From Liolophura sinensis (Eukaryota; Mollusca; Polyplacophora; Chitonida; Chitonidae), in the NCBI RefSeq assembly GCF_032854445.1, contig NC_088304.1, positions 1,676,001-1,736,000 of the forward strand: a stretch of DNA of 60,000 nt. The letters run 5' to 3'. Of the stretch, positions 16,280 to 29,593 are shown piece after piece (positions within the stretch are counted from its first letter, which is position 1; the number at the start of each line of letters is the position of its first letter). The notes under the pieces were generated by a model, which saw only the letters and a program-made list of their open reading frames with translations, did not search any database and was not told the DNA's origin. The translations under genes and the position numbers were made by a program.

Positions 16280-19133
16280 TGGTTTCCATGTAACCTGTCA
16301 ACGTGATGTCATCATTCTAGTGAAATGATAGGACTGGTTTCCATGTAATCTGTCAACCTGATGTCATCATTCTAGTGAAATGATGGGACTGGTTTGCTTG
16401 TAATCTGTCAACCTGATGTCATCATTCTAGTGCAATGGTAGGACTGGTTTCCATGTAATCTGTCAACATGATGTCATCATTCTAGTGAAATGATGGGACT
16501 GGTTTGCTTGTAATCTGTCAACCTGATGTCATCATTCTAGTGAAATGAAAGGACTGGTTTCCATGTAATCTGTCAACCTGATGTCATCATTCTGGTGAAA
16601 TGATTCTGGTTTCCATGTAATCTGTCAACCTGATGTCATCATTCTGGTGAAATGATTCTGGTTTGCTTGTAATCTGTCAACCTGATGTCATCATTCTGGT
16701 GAAATGATTCTGGTTTGCTTGTAATCTGTCAACCTGATGTCATCATTCTGGTGAAATGATAGGACTGGTTTCCATGTAATCTGTCAACCTGATGTCATCA
16801 TTCTAGTGAAATGATAGGACTGGTTTCCATGTAATCTGTCAACCTGATGTCATCATTCTAGTGAAATGATGGGACTGGTTTGCTTGTAATCTGTCAACCT
16901 GATGTCATCATTCTAGTGAAATGATAGGACTGGTTTCCATGTAATCTGTCAACCTGATGTCATCATTCTGGTGAAATGATGGGACTGGTTTGCTTGTAAT
17001 CTGTCAACCTGGTGTCATCATTCTAGTGAAATGATAGGACTGGTTTGCTTGTAATCTGTCAACCTGATGTCATCATTCTAGTGAAATGGTAGGACTTGTT
17101 TCCATGTAATCTGTCAACGTGATGTCATCATTCTGGTGAAATGATGGGACTGGTTTCCATGTAATCTGTCAACCTGATGTCATCATTCTGGTGAAATGAT
17201 GGGACTGGTTTGCTTGTAATCTGTCAACCTGATGTCATCATTCTAGTGAAATGATAGGACTGGTTTCCATGTAATCTGTCAACCTGATGTCATCATTCTG
17301 GTGAAATGATAGGACTGGTTTCCATGTAATCTGTCAACGTGATGTCATCATTCTGGTGAAATGATGGGACTGGTTTGCTTGTAATCTGTCAACCTGATGT
17401 CATCATTCTAGTGAAATGGTAGGACTGGTTTCCATGTAATCTGTCAACCTGATGTCATCATTCTAGTGAAATGATAGGACTGGTTTCCATGTAATCTGTC
17501 AACCTGATGTCATCATTCTGGTGAAATGATAGGACTGGTTTCCATGTAATCTGTCAACCTGATGTCATCATTCTGGTGAAATGATAGGACTGGTTTCCAT
17601 GTAATCTGTCAACCTGATGTCATCATTCTGGTGAAATGATGGGACTGGTTTCCATGTAATCTGTCAACCTGATGTCATCATTCTGGTGAAATGATGGGAC
17701 TGGTTTCCATGTAATCTGTCAACCTGATGTCATCATTCTAGTGAAATGATAGGACTGGTTTCCATGTAATCTGTCAACCTGATGTCATCATTCTAGTGAA
17801 ATGATAGGACTGGTTTCCATGTTATCTGTCAACCTGATGTCATCATTCTAGTGAAATGATAGGACTGGTTTCCATGTTATCTGTCAACCTGATGTCATCA
17901 TTCTGGTGAAATGATGGGACTGGTTTCCATGTTATCTGTCAACCTGATGTCATCATTCTGGTGAAATGATGGGACTGGTTTCCATGTAATCTGTCAACCT
18001 GATGTCATCATTCTGGTGAAATGATGGGACTGGTTTCCATGTAATCTGTCAACCTGATGTCATCATTCTGGTGAAATGATGGGACTGGTTTCCATGTAAT
18101 CTGTCAAACTGATGTCATCATTCTGGTGAAATGATGGGACTGGTTTCCATGTAATCTGTCAACCTGATGTCATCATTCTGGTGAAATGATGGGACTGGTT
18201 TCCATGTAATCTGTCAACCTGATGTCATCATTGTGGTGAAATGATGGGACTGGTTTCCATGTAATCTGTCAACGTGATGTCATCATTCTAGTGAAATGAT
18301 AGGACTGGTTTCCATGTTATCTGTCAACCTGATGTCATCATTCTAGTGAAATGATGGGACTGGTTTCCATGTAATCTGTCAACCTGATGTCATCATTCTA
18401 GTGAAATGATAGGACTGGTTTCCATGTTATCTGTCAACCTGATGTCATCATTCTAGTGAAATGATAGGACTGGTTTCCATGTTATCTGTCAACCTGATGT
18501 CATCATTCTAGTGAAATGATGGGACTGGTTTCCATGTTATCTGTCAAGCTGATGTCATCATTCTGGTGAAATGATGGGACTGGTTTCCATGTAATCTGTC
18601 AACCTGATGTCATCATTCTGGGGAAATGATGGGACTGGTTTCCATGTAATCTGTCAACCTGATGTCATCATTCTGGTGAAATGATAGGACTGGTTTCCAT
18701 GTAATCTGTCAAACTGATGTCATGATTCTAGTGAAATGATGGGACTGGTTTCCATGTAATCTGTCAACCTGATGTCATCATTCTGGTGAAATGATGGGAC
18801 TGGTTTCCATGTAATCTGTCAACCTGATGTCATCATTCTGGTGAAATGATGGGACTGGTTTCCATGTAATCTGTCAACCTGATGTCATCATTCTAGTGAA
18901 ATGATAGGACTGGTTTCCATGTAATCTGTCAACCTGATGTCAGCATTCTAGTGAAATGATAGGACTGGTTTCCATGTTATCTGTCAACCTGATGTCATCA
19001 TTCTAGTGAAATGATAGGACTGGTTTCCATGTTATCTGTCAACCTGATGTCATCATTCTAGTGAAATGATAGGACTGGTTTCCATGTTATCTGTCAAACT
19101 GATGTCATCATTCTGGGGAAATGATTCTGGTTT
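16280..19133 (+). repeat. 55-bp satellite, about 52 copies (2.85 kb)
   Basis: The unit contains GGTTTCCATGTAATCTGTCA, ACCTGATGTCATCATTCT and a linker AGTGAAATGATAGGACT. Variant positions (TCCATG/TGCTTG, AGTG/GGTG, ATAG/ATGG, GTAATC/GTTATC) shuffle among copies. Three units have a 5-bp deletion (ATGATTCTGG). Nearly every unit carries the near-palindrome TGATGTCATCA. Confidence 0.95.
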
Positions 19134-19600
19134 TAAGATCACTGGCAAATTCAAAATGGCACACAGTAGGGGTATTTTCCATCACCCCAAACACCAAAGG
19201 AGTTTTGATTAGGGAGCCCTGGGTGTTGGCAGTCATTGGTTCGTTGTAAGGTAAAGTTGTCTGGATAGAGTCTGTTTCTGTTCCTCCAGTAATTCCCATA
19301 CAGTCTCTTTCTGTTCCTCTCTGGCATTACCTCTGGAGGAATGAATGAATGATTATGACTTAACGCCACTAATGCACGACTGTAGCATCAAGGTCCGTTT
19401 TGTGCAGGACAAAGATTCTTTGGTCAAGTTTTTGGATTGCTGTTCTAAGTGTGCTGCCAAGTGCATCAAGCTGAGCAAACTGGATAGGCTCGTTTGCTTT
19501 TGTCCATTAGGGAACAACTCCATCTGCATGATAAACCTTGAGACATCTTTGTCTGCTTACTGCTGGGATAGTTTGCACGCATAATTTCATCTCTTAAGAG
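19134..19600 (-). other. Possible decayed coding remnant
   Basis: The minus strand reads protein-like stretches in separate frames: about 19330-19490 gives PIQFAQLDALGSTLRTAIQK... and 19108-19299 gives TETDSIQTTLPYNEPMTANT.... Stops separate them (in-frame TAG and TAA near 19370). I recognise neither. It may be a dead transposon or gene fragment; chance is not excluded. Confidence 0.25.
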
Positions 19601-21251
19601 CGAATATCTTGAAATCTATCAAATAGCATTCTGGATGGAACGCTCTGAAAGTAGTTGGTGTATCCCTGAAACATTTTCGTGCCAGCAATAGTTACAGATT
19701 AATCACAAGTCCCGTCGTGTAATACAGTCAAGTCTTCGTCGTCTTTTCAAAATGCTACCGAACTAGCATTCCTGTCACATTTTTCTGATTTGTCCATGTT
19801 CAAGCACTGTTACCCGATGTTGCTTGATGTCCACCACTCGTAGAATTTTCCACGAACCTAATCTTCTCGCGATCTCAAGGATTCAGAACTATCATCAAAA
19901 CAATGAATGGTGCCTGGCTGCTTCATTTGCATACCAGTGCCTTCATCAGTGAATGATATATCCATTAAGAAATAATTTGCTTCAGGGTCCGTTTAGTTAA
20001 TGCATTTATGGAACAAATATGTCTGTGCATTTTAATGTAGTAGTTTAGCAGTCTGCATTTATCGAGTGGCAAAACCTTTAGGTAATGCCACTGTTCACAA
20101 TATGGTGAGAAAAAGCCACTGAAATATCCAGTGTTTTAAAGGTAATTTACTACGTTGAAAAATTTGAAGCACGAAAAGCATTTCATCTGACATACACTTC
20201 ATAATAGTGTGTTTTTCTCTTTTTTTTGGTCTTTAACCTTAGCGTAGAGTTTTACACTCTGCAAAGTGTATTACGGTATAATCTAGTCCTTAATCTTAGT
20301 GTTTGGCGGTACTTTCAATGACCATCCTTCATTTTCAAAAAATCTGATCAAAGGCTCACTCTGACATTGTAGTTTTCAGACATGTAGATCACAGGTCAGG
20401 AAATGACACGAACGTTTGCTTCCCTCAGCTGTGTTTGACTCACTCTAATAGCGGGTGTAAGTAGAAGTACACAGCTGCGCGTATAAAAGGTTGATAAACT
20501 TTTATCAACCAGGCTGAAAACCTTGCAAATCTTACGGACAGCTGAATTTTCTTTGCTTCATAACCAATATAAACCGCCCTTTTTATTGGTCTTTTTATGT
20601 TATTAACTGAGAGTTCAGGATATATTGACGTTTCTCTTGCGTTTTGTAATTTGCGCAACGCCTTATACATGTTACAAGGCGATTTTTCATTTTATAAAAA
20701 AGGTGTGATAAAGCTACCATTGCTGAAAGCCTATCATGTTTTAATTTAATTCGACTGACCCTAAACATGTTTGTACCAATAAGGTTTGGCCACCTCAGAT
20801 GGTACCAATATCATGTCTGGCCCATGGACCAATACACGAAGTCTGAAATTTGAATTTAATGTCATGCATAGAATATATAGTCTGTCTTCCTTGCGTCACT
20901 GAAAACTGATGACTGCCTCTCTCGTATATGTTTCCAGCTTTATTGTTTATAAACATATGTCGTACACATTCCTTTGGGAGCTACGTGATGTTTTAACTTG
21001 TGCAGGGAATGAGTTTATAGACTCAGAAAACCCTTGTTTTTGATTCTCGAGTTCCTTTCAACATTAAATCTAACATATCTGAAATTCTTTTAAATTACAA
21101 TAAGGCAAGATGCATACGGAATTAAGTGTTTAACAAAGTATATTAGTTTTCAAGTAAAGGTGTAACAACTAAATTGGAGCCAGTTTGGGTAGTATTATTT
21201 CTAAAGCAATGAATTGATATTTTTAATACAAATTAAGGTTTCATTTTTTGC
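19601..21251. other. Intergenic, unique
   Basis: No gene recognised. A perfect 10-bp-arm hairpin (GGTTGATAAA CT TTTATCAACC) lies at 20489-20510. Confidence 0.35.
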
Positions 21252-21462
21252 ATGGTTTTTTCACCGTACTCAAGAATATTTCACTTATATAACGGCAGCC
21301 AGCGTATGGTAGGAGGAAACCGGGGAAACCCACGACCATCGGCAGGTTGCAGACAGACCTTCCCACGCACGGCCGGAGAGGAAGCCAGCGTGAGCTGGAC
21401 TTGAACTCAAAGCGACCACATTGATGGTAGGCTCCTGGGTCATTGCGCCGCGCTGGCATGCC
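21252..21462 (-). mobile_element. SINE family 1, nearly complete
   Basis: Reverse orientation: CACCGTACTCAAGAATATTT, GCCGGAGAGGAAGCCAGCG, CTTGAACTCAAAGCGACC and CTCCTGGGTCATTGCGCC, close to the family consensus. Confidence 0.85.
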
Positions 21463-21754
21463 AAGACCCTCGGACATGGAGGACCCCTGGTTATCTGTAA
21501 CAGTTTCTTGTACATTCAGCAAGCAATGGGGTCATGGTCGATTCTGTGAGCAAAAGAATTATTTATTTGATTGATGTTGAGATTCCAGACGTCCAGAGAG
21601 GTCTAAGGTTCTAAACGCTGTTTTTGGACCACTGAAAGTATTTACAAACAGCTATACGGAGCCTGTGACATGAAAAATATTAAAAATTTGCGTGTTAAGA
21701 GCTCGAGTCGCATTCATCTAAATGGGTACAGGTGACATCCTGCAAAATAGCAAA

Positions 21755-21820
21755 AATAGATGATGACGACGATGATGATGATGGCCATGATGACAGTGGT
21801 GATTATGACGACGACAATGA
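21755..21820. repeat. GAT/GAC microsatellite
   Basis: Runs such as GATGATGACGACGATGATG with interruptions. Confidence 0.8.
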
Positions 21821-21960
21821 TGAAAAATTGCAAAATCACGTTCATATCATAACGTGATAAGGACGCCTGATGCATATGTAGCACTAATGTTGATACATGT
21901 ATGTCCATGCACTCACTGGCTCATTCGCCTGATAAAGCATATCTCATGCTTTCCCCCAAA

Positions 21961-22130
21961 ACCAATCAAGGCCCTCACCAGTGATGCGCATGCACGTCGC
22001 GGGTTCGAATCCAGCTTTTGACGATTCATATGAGGTTTTAAGTTATTCACGGAACTTTGCCAATAGGCTTATGTTTGACAAAGGGCTGTGGTTTGCTCAA
22101 TCCGGCTTTCTCCGTCCATTTAACCCTTTG
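21961..22130 (+). mobile_element. SINE family 2 fragment
   Basis: A B-box-like GGGTTCGAATCCAGCTTTTG, followed by GGCTGTGGTTTGCTC and CGGCTTTCTCCGTCC. Relatives lie near 32060 and 58960. Confidence 0.5.
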
Positions 22131-22662
22131 GTGCTGTCTTGTGTGCAATTATGGGCCTAGCTGTACAGAGCGCAAAACACCATGCATTCAAATATATATT
22201 CATTAGTTTAGTAATTAATTAATTAATAACTTAATGATTTTGTGTTTATACAGCGCATATGTACTACTACAAAAGACTGTCAAATAACTACGGTACGTGT
22301 TCTGTAAAAACAAGACAAGGATGTTTGTCTACAGTAACCCTATAGCCGAAATATGTGACCTTATGCAGTAGGTTGAGGTTATCGGGATGTAGCGTGGCAG
22401 GTATGAAAGGCTTACGTGTTTCTTGTACAGTAGGCCTTATACACAGTTCAGTACCGTACGTATTATATAAGTAGTTAATCTCTGCATGTGCCTGTAGACA
22501 GTTAACATACATGTAAACCCACAATATACTGTTTACGGTTGGTAAAGTACTAGAAGTAAGAGTATGCATGGTTAATATTACTAGTAGACTTGAACTAATT
22601 GTGTGAACTATAAATAGGCCTAACTGGATGCTTGACGGGATTGTTTGATTCACCACAGAAAG
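22131..22662. other. Intergenic, unique
   Basis: A minus-strand open frame of 122 codons (22288-22656) shows no recognisable domain; probably chance. Confidence 0.3.
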
Positions 22663-22825
22663 ATGATTGAGTGGCCGGCCGACTGATGATTTATTTGATC
22701 GATTGATTGATTTAATTAGCCTAATTGTTTGAGTGATTTAGTGACTGGTTAATTGAAGATTGGTTGGCTGATTGATTTGATTGATTGGTTGATTGATTTG
22801 CTGATTGGTTGACTAGTTAACTGAT
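22663..22825. repeat. GATT/GGTT-rich simple repeat
   Basis: Irregular GATTGATT and GATTGGTT runs, for example TTGATTGATTGGTTGATTGA. Confidence 0.8.
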
Positions 22826-25800
22826 GAAAAGAAAGGAAAAAGCTCGTGGTTAAAAAAAAATTAGATTTGTTGGAATGGTTATTTATTAAATCAGGTATGA
22901 AAGCTTTAATTTTTAAGGAAAAAAATTAACCACATTATGTGTCATGTTTGAAGGTACGTATTTGAAGTCTTTTATTTGACATGGGCCATATACGGTCTTT
23001 TGAGACCTATCTCAGTTAAATCAACTAAAATTTTACACGAACTTCAAGCCAAGTTTACATTTATGGGAGGGGCGCATGGGGCTGTGACGCGGAAGAATGA
23101 TGAGGGTACGGGGGTCATGTTTTAAGCTTGTTACAGAATGTATAGTCATATCCATGAAATCCTTTAAAGGATCATGTGTCATTTTTCTGATGTAGTCGAC
23201 ATTTACTCCTGTCTGAGGCCGTACTATGCATGCATGTGGTCTGGCCCATCGACCTGCAGGCAGTTGCATGTAAGTATAGGCCTGTTAGTATAAACAAACC
23301 TTACAAACCTGTTTCTGTCTTATAGATACTTTTAACCGTTTCCATCATTTTATTACTTCATTTCATTTCCCTTTTGAGAACATCATGTTATATTAAGTTC
23401 GCCCAGGAATTGTGTTTATTTCTTGTCAGCTAATGGCATGTGTGCACTTCGTTCCATTTGATTTATGTAAGAGTTAAAAGTAAGTTTCAGGTTTTAGGTA
23501 AAGGATCTATATTAACCAATAACAAAGCCAGCACACAAGTACTCCCATTGCTACATCCGGTGACGTCATGGGCAGCTTTGCACTTTGTCAGGGCGGTGGG
23601 TTGACAGGAGCTTTTGTAGGTATGTAAAACGTTTGCAAGTGGATATTTGTGCAGCCACAAGGCCGTTTTGTTCGACTTTATGCAGATTTAAAACTGTAAA
23701 AGCTTCCAGATCGCTCAAACAAAAGTCTCACGAAGTCAAAAATGTAGGGTGCTTTGAAGAATGAAGGGCGCATGTCCAAATTCGGCCATATTGAAAATTC
23801 AGGACGGGAATTATGCTATCAAAGTCAGCCTGTTGTAAGTCCTCAGAGATCAAATAACTTCACCTTATTCGGCTTTTTAGGCGAGGTAGGTGTTAAAACA
23901 CGCTCGTGATTTGGTTATAACGTGAGGTGATCGGATCAACTGTGTGCAACAATGATCGGGTGATCGGATGTTGAATGACGGTGTTGTTGTTGTATGCTGC
24001 AGAGCTGAGATGCGAAGCAACACGATTTTGTCAAAAGCTGTGTATTTCTGCCTTCCTTGTAGAAGGTCAAACGTCGTTATTTAGCAGGCCTCTTAACCAT
24101 GTGGGATGTATTTGACGAAAATGTCCATCATTGTGGTGTGGTAAGCGTTAACTGGCATAAAACAACCGTGCCAGTGCTGTTTCGAACTGAATCTCGCCCC
24201 TCACACTCACATTTAGGCTAGTCCATCTAAATGGACTCGGTGAGTTATTTGAAAATTTTGACATTCATCATAATACTGAGTCCATCCTATCTCTCCAGAA
24301 ACATGTTACAGATTTCACACCTCCCACCTCCAACTCGCTCATGCCAACTAAACACAGGTCCTTAGCTTATTTTTACGTCAGTCCCCAGTTGAATCTTGAA
24401 TATTTCAATGGGAACACATTTATCAGGAAGATGACATTTAGTGATGTTTGTCATGATTTCTTCAATGACAATGACACAACTCCCCAAGTAAGCCCTAGTT
24501 GTCATTTGTGAATTTCTGGATTGGTGAATTATATTTTATAAAATTTATACCCTCGTACAAAATGTAACATAAAGTAAAGTAAAATATACATGATTTGAAT
24601 AACAAATTAGGTAGGCTTAATTCAGGTTCTTGATTTCAGTCATAGGCATGACACTTCAGTGGTGGCAGCTTGTTAGTGGCAGGGACTCGCTGTCATATGA
24701 AGAAACAGTCTGTACACACATCTAATGGCTGCTCGTCACCTGACTGAAAAATTTTCAAGTACGATGTTCAAACCTAAGCATACATACATACACAGTGGAG
24801 TTTCTGTTTCATAGAAGTACCATGTAGTGGCGATGGTACGTTTGCAGGAAGTTATAGAGTTGGTTAACTCTTATCGAGCAACGCAGTTGCGAGAGTTACC
24901 ATGTGAAACAGCCCCAGATGTGTTGGATTAATGTTAGAGAATATTTACAACTGTTCACTGTTAAAAGGGAAGTTTTAATGTATATGTGAACAGCAGGTCA
25001 TGCTCCTTGCCATGGGTTGGACACATTTGTTGCTGTGTCACACCATAACTCACACAACTACATTGCTCAATGACAGTTACCCCACCCCGCTGCTTGGGTT
25101 CACGCAGAAGTTAGGTGAATCCTGCATGTTTTCATTACAATCATTAAAATGTGTCAATAGTGTATTGAGGTCACATGAAGTGTTTACTATTTGTAAATCA
25201 CTATACTATTCCCACAACTTCTGGAATGTGTGCAAATGCCACAGTGCAGACTTAGGCTAATTTTGGGAAGCTCTGTTATCAAAATCACAAAGAAAGGGAT
25301 ATAACCTGGTAGATCCTAGCATGACACTGACACATGGAAACGAGATGGATTCCCTTGTTGGCCTAGAGAATTTCAGTGCTGGCTCACTGAGGCATTGTGT
25401 TTGAATTCAACTTTCTGTGCCACTGTGCTGTGGCATCTGGAGGTTTGTCATCAACCTGGCAAGGGCAGAAATTACTGCTAAAGTTCTAGTAGTGCCAATA
25501 ATGAATATAGTTTCTTTATGCAGCCAACAAGAGATGTGGATTTACTGTAATGAAGACCATCACTACTGTGAAAAGGAGATACAGTTGGCATAATATTCCC
25601 ATCTTCCTACCAGAAAAGTTGATACTGTGCTTCGTAATCACCTTTGCTTTACTGTCAGTCTTCAGACAACTACTCTTTTGACAGCCAGTTGCATTGCAGC
25701 CAGCATACTTCCGCCAGGGCATTTTCAGCCAACCATTGATCATCCCGTATAAGCATGTATTTACATTTTTTGAAGTAAATGCATGTATGTTTGGCAGGGA

Positions 25801-26870
25801 GTCATAGAAGTTGTGTTCACCTCTAATTTCTATTGAGCCTATTTTGCCTCAAAAAGATCCCCCATCCCCCCTGATAACTCTTAACGCGTCAGTGTGCAGG
25901 GAAATATTTCTCATATATATCTCATTATTTCTCATTACAGCCACATTTCAAGTTGTTTTGAACTTCTGTCAGTGTCAGTAACTAAGGTTGAATCTGATTA
26001 GATCATGAGTCATGCATATTTGTGTAGCAAAGTTCAGGGCTTTGATTACGGTTCAGTAACTCAAGGTAGATGATGTCAGACATCGATAGTTTGATTAAAT
26101 GAAGATGAATATTCCAGACTTAGCAGGTATACCGAGAAGTTAACACTTCTCAGACAAATTCTGCTAAGTGAGCCCTCATTTGAGGTCAGTATGGGAACTT
26201 GTGGAGGAAGTCCATTAAAGATACATGAAAAGGTACTATAAACCAAGAATATGGTTTAAAGGAAAATGAAAAAAAAGATATGCCCCCTCCCCACCCAAAA
26301 AATTAGAAATATTTTTGTTTTAATTCTTGAGGCATATTTAATATTTCTAATTAAACTCTCTATTTAATGCATATTTTCTGTCAATGGTCAGAAATATAAA
26401 GAATTGATGTCATCGATGACATTAGCATTCTGGGAAAGTTGTTTTAACAGCTAACATCATTGATGTTACCACAGCACACGGCTTAATTTCCAGACTGATG
26501 GCTTGGAACCTGGGAAAAATAAGTCTAAAGCCATTTTTACGCCCTAAGAAGAAAGTGTGAGAAGGTTTTTTGCATTTCCATATGTTAAGCCCCATCATAT
26601 ACCCTGTATTCAGAAGTAAAAAACGATTGTATTCATGTATGGTGTATCCTTAAAGTTGGTGATATTAAGGGCTTTATAAGTTTCTTTATTTCTTAGGCTT
26701 CTCATTAATGATTGGTCAGATTTAAAGGAAGGCTCTTTGTTTGAAATGTGTTTTGATGTTTCTAATGCAGAGGGTTTCATAGTAAATTGCAATGTTTTTC
26801 TTACATGGTCAAAGTTACAAGTCAGGTTTATCACCACCAGGGGGTTAGCCGTAAATTTGAATCAGCCTGA
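22826..26870. other. Intergenic or TAOK 5' intron, no recognised gene
   Basis: About 4 kb of unique sequence; the ORFs here match nothing known to me. The only regulatory candidate is near 23560 (listed separately). Confidence 0.35.
23540..23630 (+). promoter_or_regulatory. CRE-containing candidate TAOK first exon or promoter
   Basis: A perfect CRE (TGACGTCA, 23561-23568) lies next to ATCCGG. It is followed by GGGCGGTGGGTTG and a donor-like TTGTAG/GTATGT near 23620. TAOK needs an upstream non-coding exon if the acceptor at 30779 is used. The link is inference only. Confidence 0.3.
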
Positions 26871-27025
26871 GGGTGTCCAAAAAGTCATTATTGATAGGGT
26901 GTCCAGAAGGTGATTATTGATAGGGTGTCCAACAGGTCATTATTAATAGGGTGTCCAAAAAGTCATTATTGATAGGGTGTCCAAAAAGTCATTATTGATA
27001 GGGTGTCCAAAAAGTCATTATTGAA
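26871..27025 (+). repeat. 26-bp minisatellite
   Basis: About six copies of GGGTGTCCAAAAAGTCATTA plus TTGATA. Confidence 0.9.
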
Positions 27026-27390
27026 GCCATTTTGTTTGGGCCGTATGTCCAGATTTCCTGTTTTCCTGATCTCTCCAAAGTTAATAATGCCCCAGAAAAA
27101 AGGGAGTCCTAACAGAAGTAACCCTAGCTGTTATTTATGGACAGTATAAGTATGAAAGAAGGCTTTTAAGGGTATTCTCTGATTTCATCAAAATCCATGG
27201 GAATCCAGTGGAGCCCTGTATGTTCGAATTGCTCTTTAATATCTTTTCTCATGGCAAATAAGCCAGAAAGTTTGAGCTATATCACAGATAATTATTTTTT
27301 TTCATATATGTGTCTGTCCAGATCTTACTAGTCACATAAATAATGATTTTGTTTTTTACTGTTTCTTTACACGAATCTAGATATAGTTTT

Positions 27391-27612
27391 GGTTACCCAA
27401 AATTTCTCATTCTTTTTGTATATGAGAGAATGACTTTCAGTGCAATTTTTGTACATTTTTAATTTGATTTTGAAGATAAAACTATATTGGTTGAATTGGC
27501 CTGTTTCATAGCTTCACAGAAAGTATAATTTTATCTTTCAACACACATGGCTTCAGGATATGCTTGAATAAACGTCGTGCAAACATGCGAAAAGTTTGAA
27601 GAATTATAGTAT
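27391..27612 (+). mobile_element. MITE-A copy 3
   Basis: Core motifs GACTTTCAGTGCAATTTTTG, GGTTGAATTGGCC and GAATAAACGTCGTGC; ends GAATTATAGTA. The left end has diverged. Confidence 0.75.
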
Positions 27613-28204
27613 GGGAATATTTGGGTAAATGGATTTCCAGATTGCCATTGTAATAGGAGTGTTGGTAAGAAGATAAAAGCTTTGTACAGATCAAATATCT
27701 GGATTCTGTGACACTGACATAGAGTGCTTCCCCATCATAGTGTGATACACATGCACGTTTTCTCTATTATTGACATTAACTACTTGACCAACAGCAGTCA
27801 TTTGACAGATTATTTCGGATTTTGACCTGGTGCCGTGGATAAATATTGTAGTTTTGCCTGTTTCTATTTCCTTATGATTTGATGTGTAAGGTAAAGATAA
27901 AAATTTTGCCTAGTATAAGTCCTTGTTTGCCTGTACAAATATGGAAGTTTGTGTCACCTGCATAGAGGAATGATGAAAAAGTGGTGGTAATCTATGGGTT
28001 CCTCAAGGAAAGGTTAGCTGTCTGGGCTGTAAGGGGAGGAAACCAGTGTGGTGAGTGTAAACCACTGCCCTTTGCAAGGTATTTAATGAACCTACTGACT
28101 CAAGCTGCAGATGAATCAAGAGGTGTCTTTAATGTTATAACAAATAAATATCTTATATTGTGGCTTCTGCTTATATTGAAATACTTGTTCGAAGAGTATA
28201 AAGC
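27613..28204. other. Intergenic, unique
   Basis: No recognised gene or repeat. Confidence 0.35.
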
Positions 28205-28425
28205 TACTTTAATTCTCCAACGTTTTCACTTTTGTTCAAAGGATTTTTTAAAGCTTACTTTGAAGGCTTTATTCTTTGTAGACCGTTAAAGTTACACTTT
28301 CCACAAAGACTTGAAACTGGCCAATCCAACCAATGTAGTTTTGTCTCCAAAATCAAATTGAAAATGTGCATAAATTGCAGTGAATTTTGGCCTTTCATAT
28401 GCGGAAAGGTTGAGGAATAAAGGTA
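28205..28425 (-). mobile_element. MITE-A copy 4 (reverse)
   Basis: TACTTTAATTCTCCAACG at one end and GGTTGAGGAATAAAGGTA at the other, with GAAACTGGCCAATCCAACC inside. It forms an inverted pair with copy 3, about 600 bp away. Confidence 0.75.
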
Positions 28426-29014
28426 TATTCCTGCATCAAGTCCAGCAGATAAATTACCTTCATGCTCAGTTTGAAATGTTTACAATTGGATGCCATTGCC
28501 ATGATGCACATAGGCAGGATATTTACGTGGTAAGGCTACGTGTGCGAAATGTTTCCCCAAGGCTGTGAATGATGGGATATGTTGTTGTCAGATTCAGATA
28601 TGATGTGCAGTGGCCTAAGTTTGACACCTCATTTTAAATAAAAATAATTGTGTAGTCAGCAAGAGTGTATTCAACAAGGCTTAGCTATTCTGTGTACTCC
28701 TGTGTAATGTGCTTCTGATTTGGTTGTAGTTATTATCATAAATTAAGGCAATAAGGGAATACACATGTTGTGATATTCCAAAAAAAAAAAAAAGAAATTT
28801 TTAAAGTTTTGAGAGACAAGGTTCTGACCTCCTAAGATCGCACGCGGACGTAGCATTCTACCTTGAATATTTCTAAAGCTTTCCTTAAGCTGTCTCTTGT
28901 ACATGTATCTTTCCATGATACAGATTAATATGCACTCAATACTGGAGTGAGAAAATATACAGCATGTTGGCATGCAGAATAACAGCAACTGTTTGTAGTG
29001 CAGCATTAGACCTG
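28426..29014. other. Intergenic, unique
   Basis: No recognised gene. A run of 14 A lies near 28781. Confidence 0.35.
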
Positions 29015-29132
29015 TGCATGGTCGTGAGTTTCCTCAGGGCTCTGCCCGGTTTACTCCCACCATAATGCTGGCCGCCGTGGTATATGTGAAATATTCTTGA
29101 GTACGGCGTTAAACACCAAAGAAATAAATAAA
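29015..29132 (+). mobile_element. SINE family 1, 3' fragment
   Basis: CATAATGCTGGCCGCCGTGG, AGTACGGCGTTAAACACC and an AAATAAATAAAT tail. Confidence 0.85.
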
Positions 29133-29593
29133 TATGCAGCATTACTGTACAACTGCACACAAAGATAAACGTAAGTAAGCCTTATTTCAATATTCGGCGA
29201 AGGCTCTCGCCAACGAAAGGGTTAATGCTGGCCTGAGTATGGGCTAGATGGAAGTGTTTTTTTAACATTCACTTCATGTGCAAAATTCTGGATAAATGTA
29301 TTTCTGAATATTTCTAAAAATGAAATCTGAATGCTGAATAAGGTTGGCGTGACTAGAGTGGTATTGAAGGTGAACTTCATTAGACTCATATACAACGTCC
29401 CTTAATATTCTAAAGTTGCTGTTGACTGAACGGGACATAAAGGTAAAGAAAACACTATTATTAGAAATAATATCAGATGAAAGACCATTAAACTCTGTCC
29501 AAGAAAATAATTTGATTTATTTTTTTAGAATTTGTAAAATTTGTAAAAAACTAAGTAAAATGGTTTCAAAACGTCAGATTGTATGGCAGCCTT
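29133..29593. other. Intergenic, unique
   Basis: Nothing recognised. Confidence 0.35.

Noticed and set aside
16280-19133. CRISPR-like array
   Set aside because: Units are contiguous without unique spacers, and the DNA is eukaryotic. The same applies to all other arrays here.
22288-22656. Minus-strand 122-codon ORF
   Set aside because: No domain, no neighbours, no promoter; probably chance.
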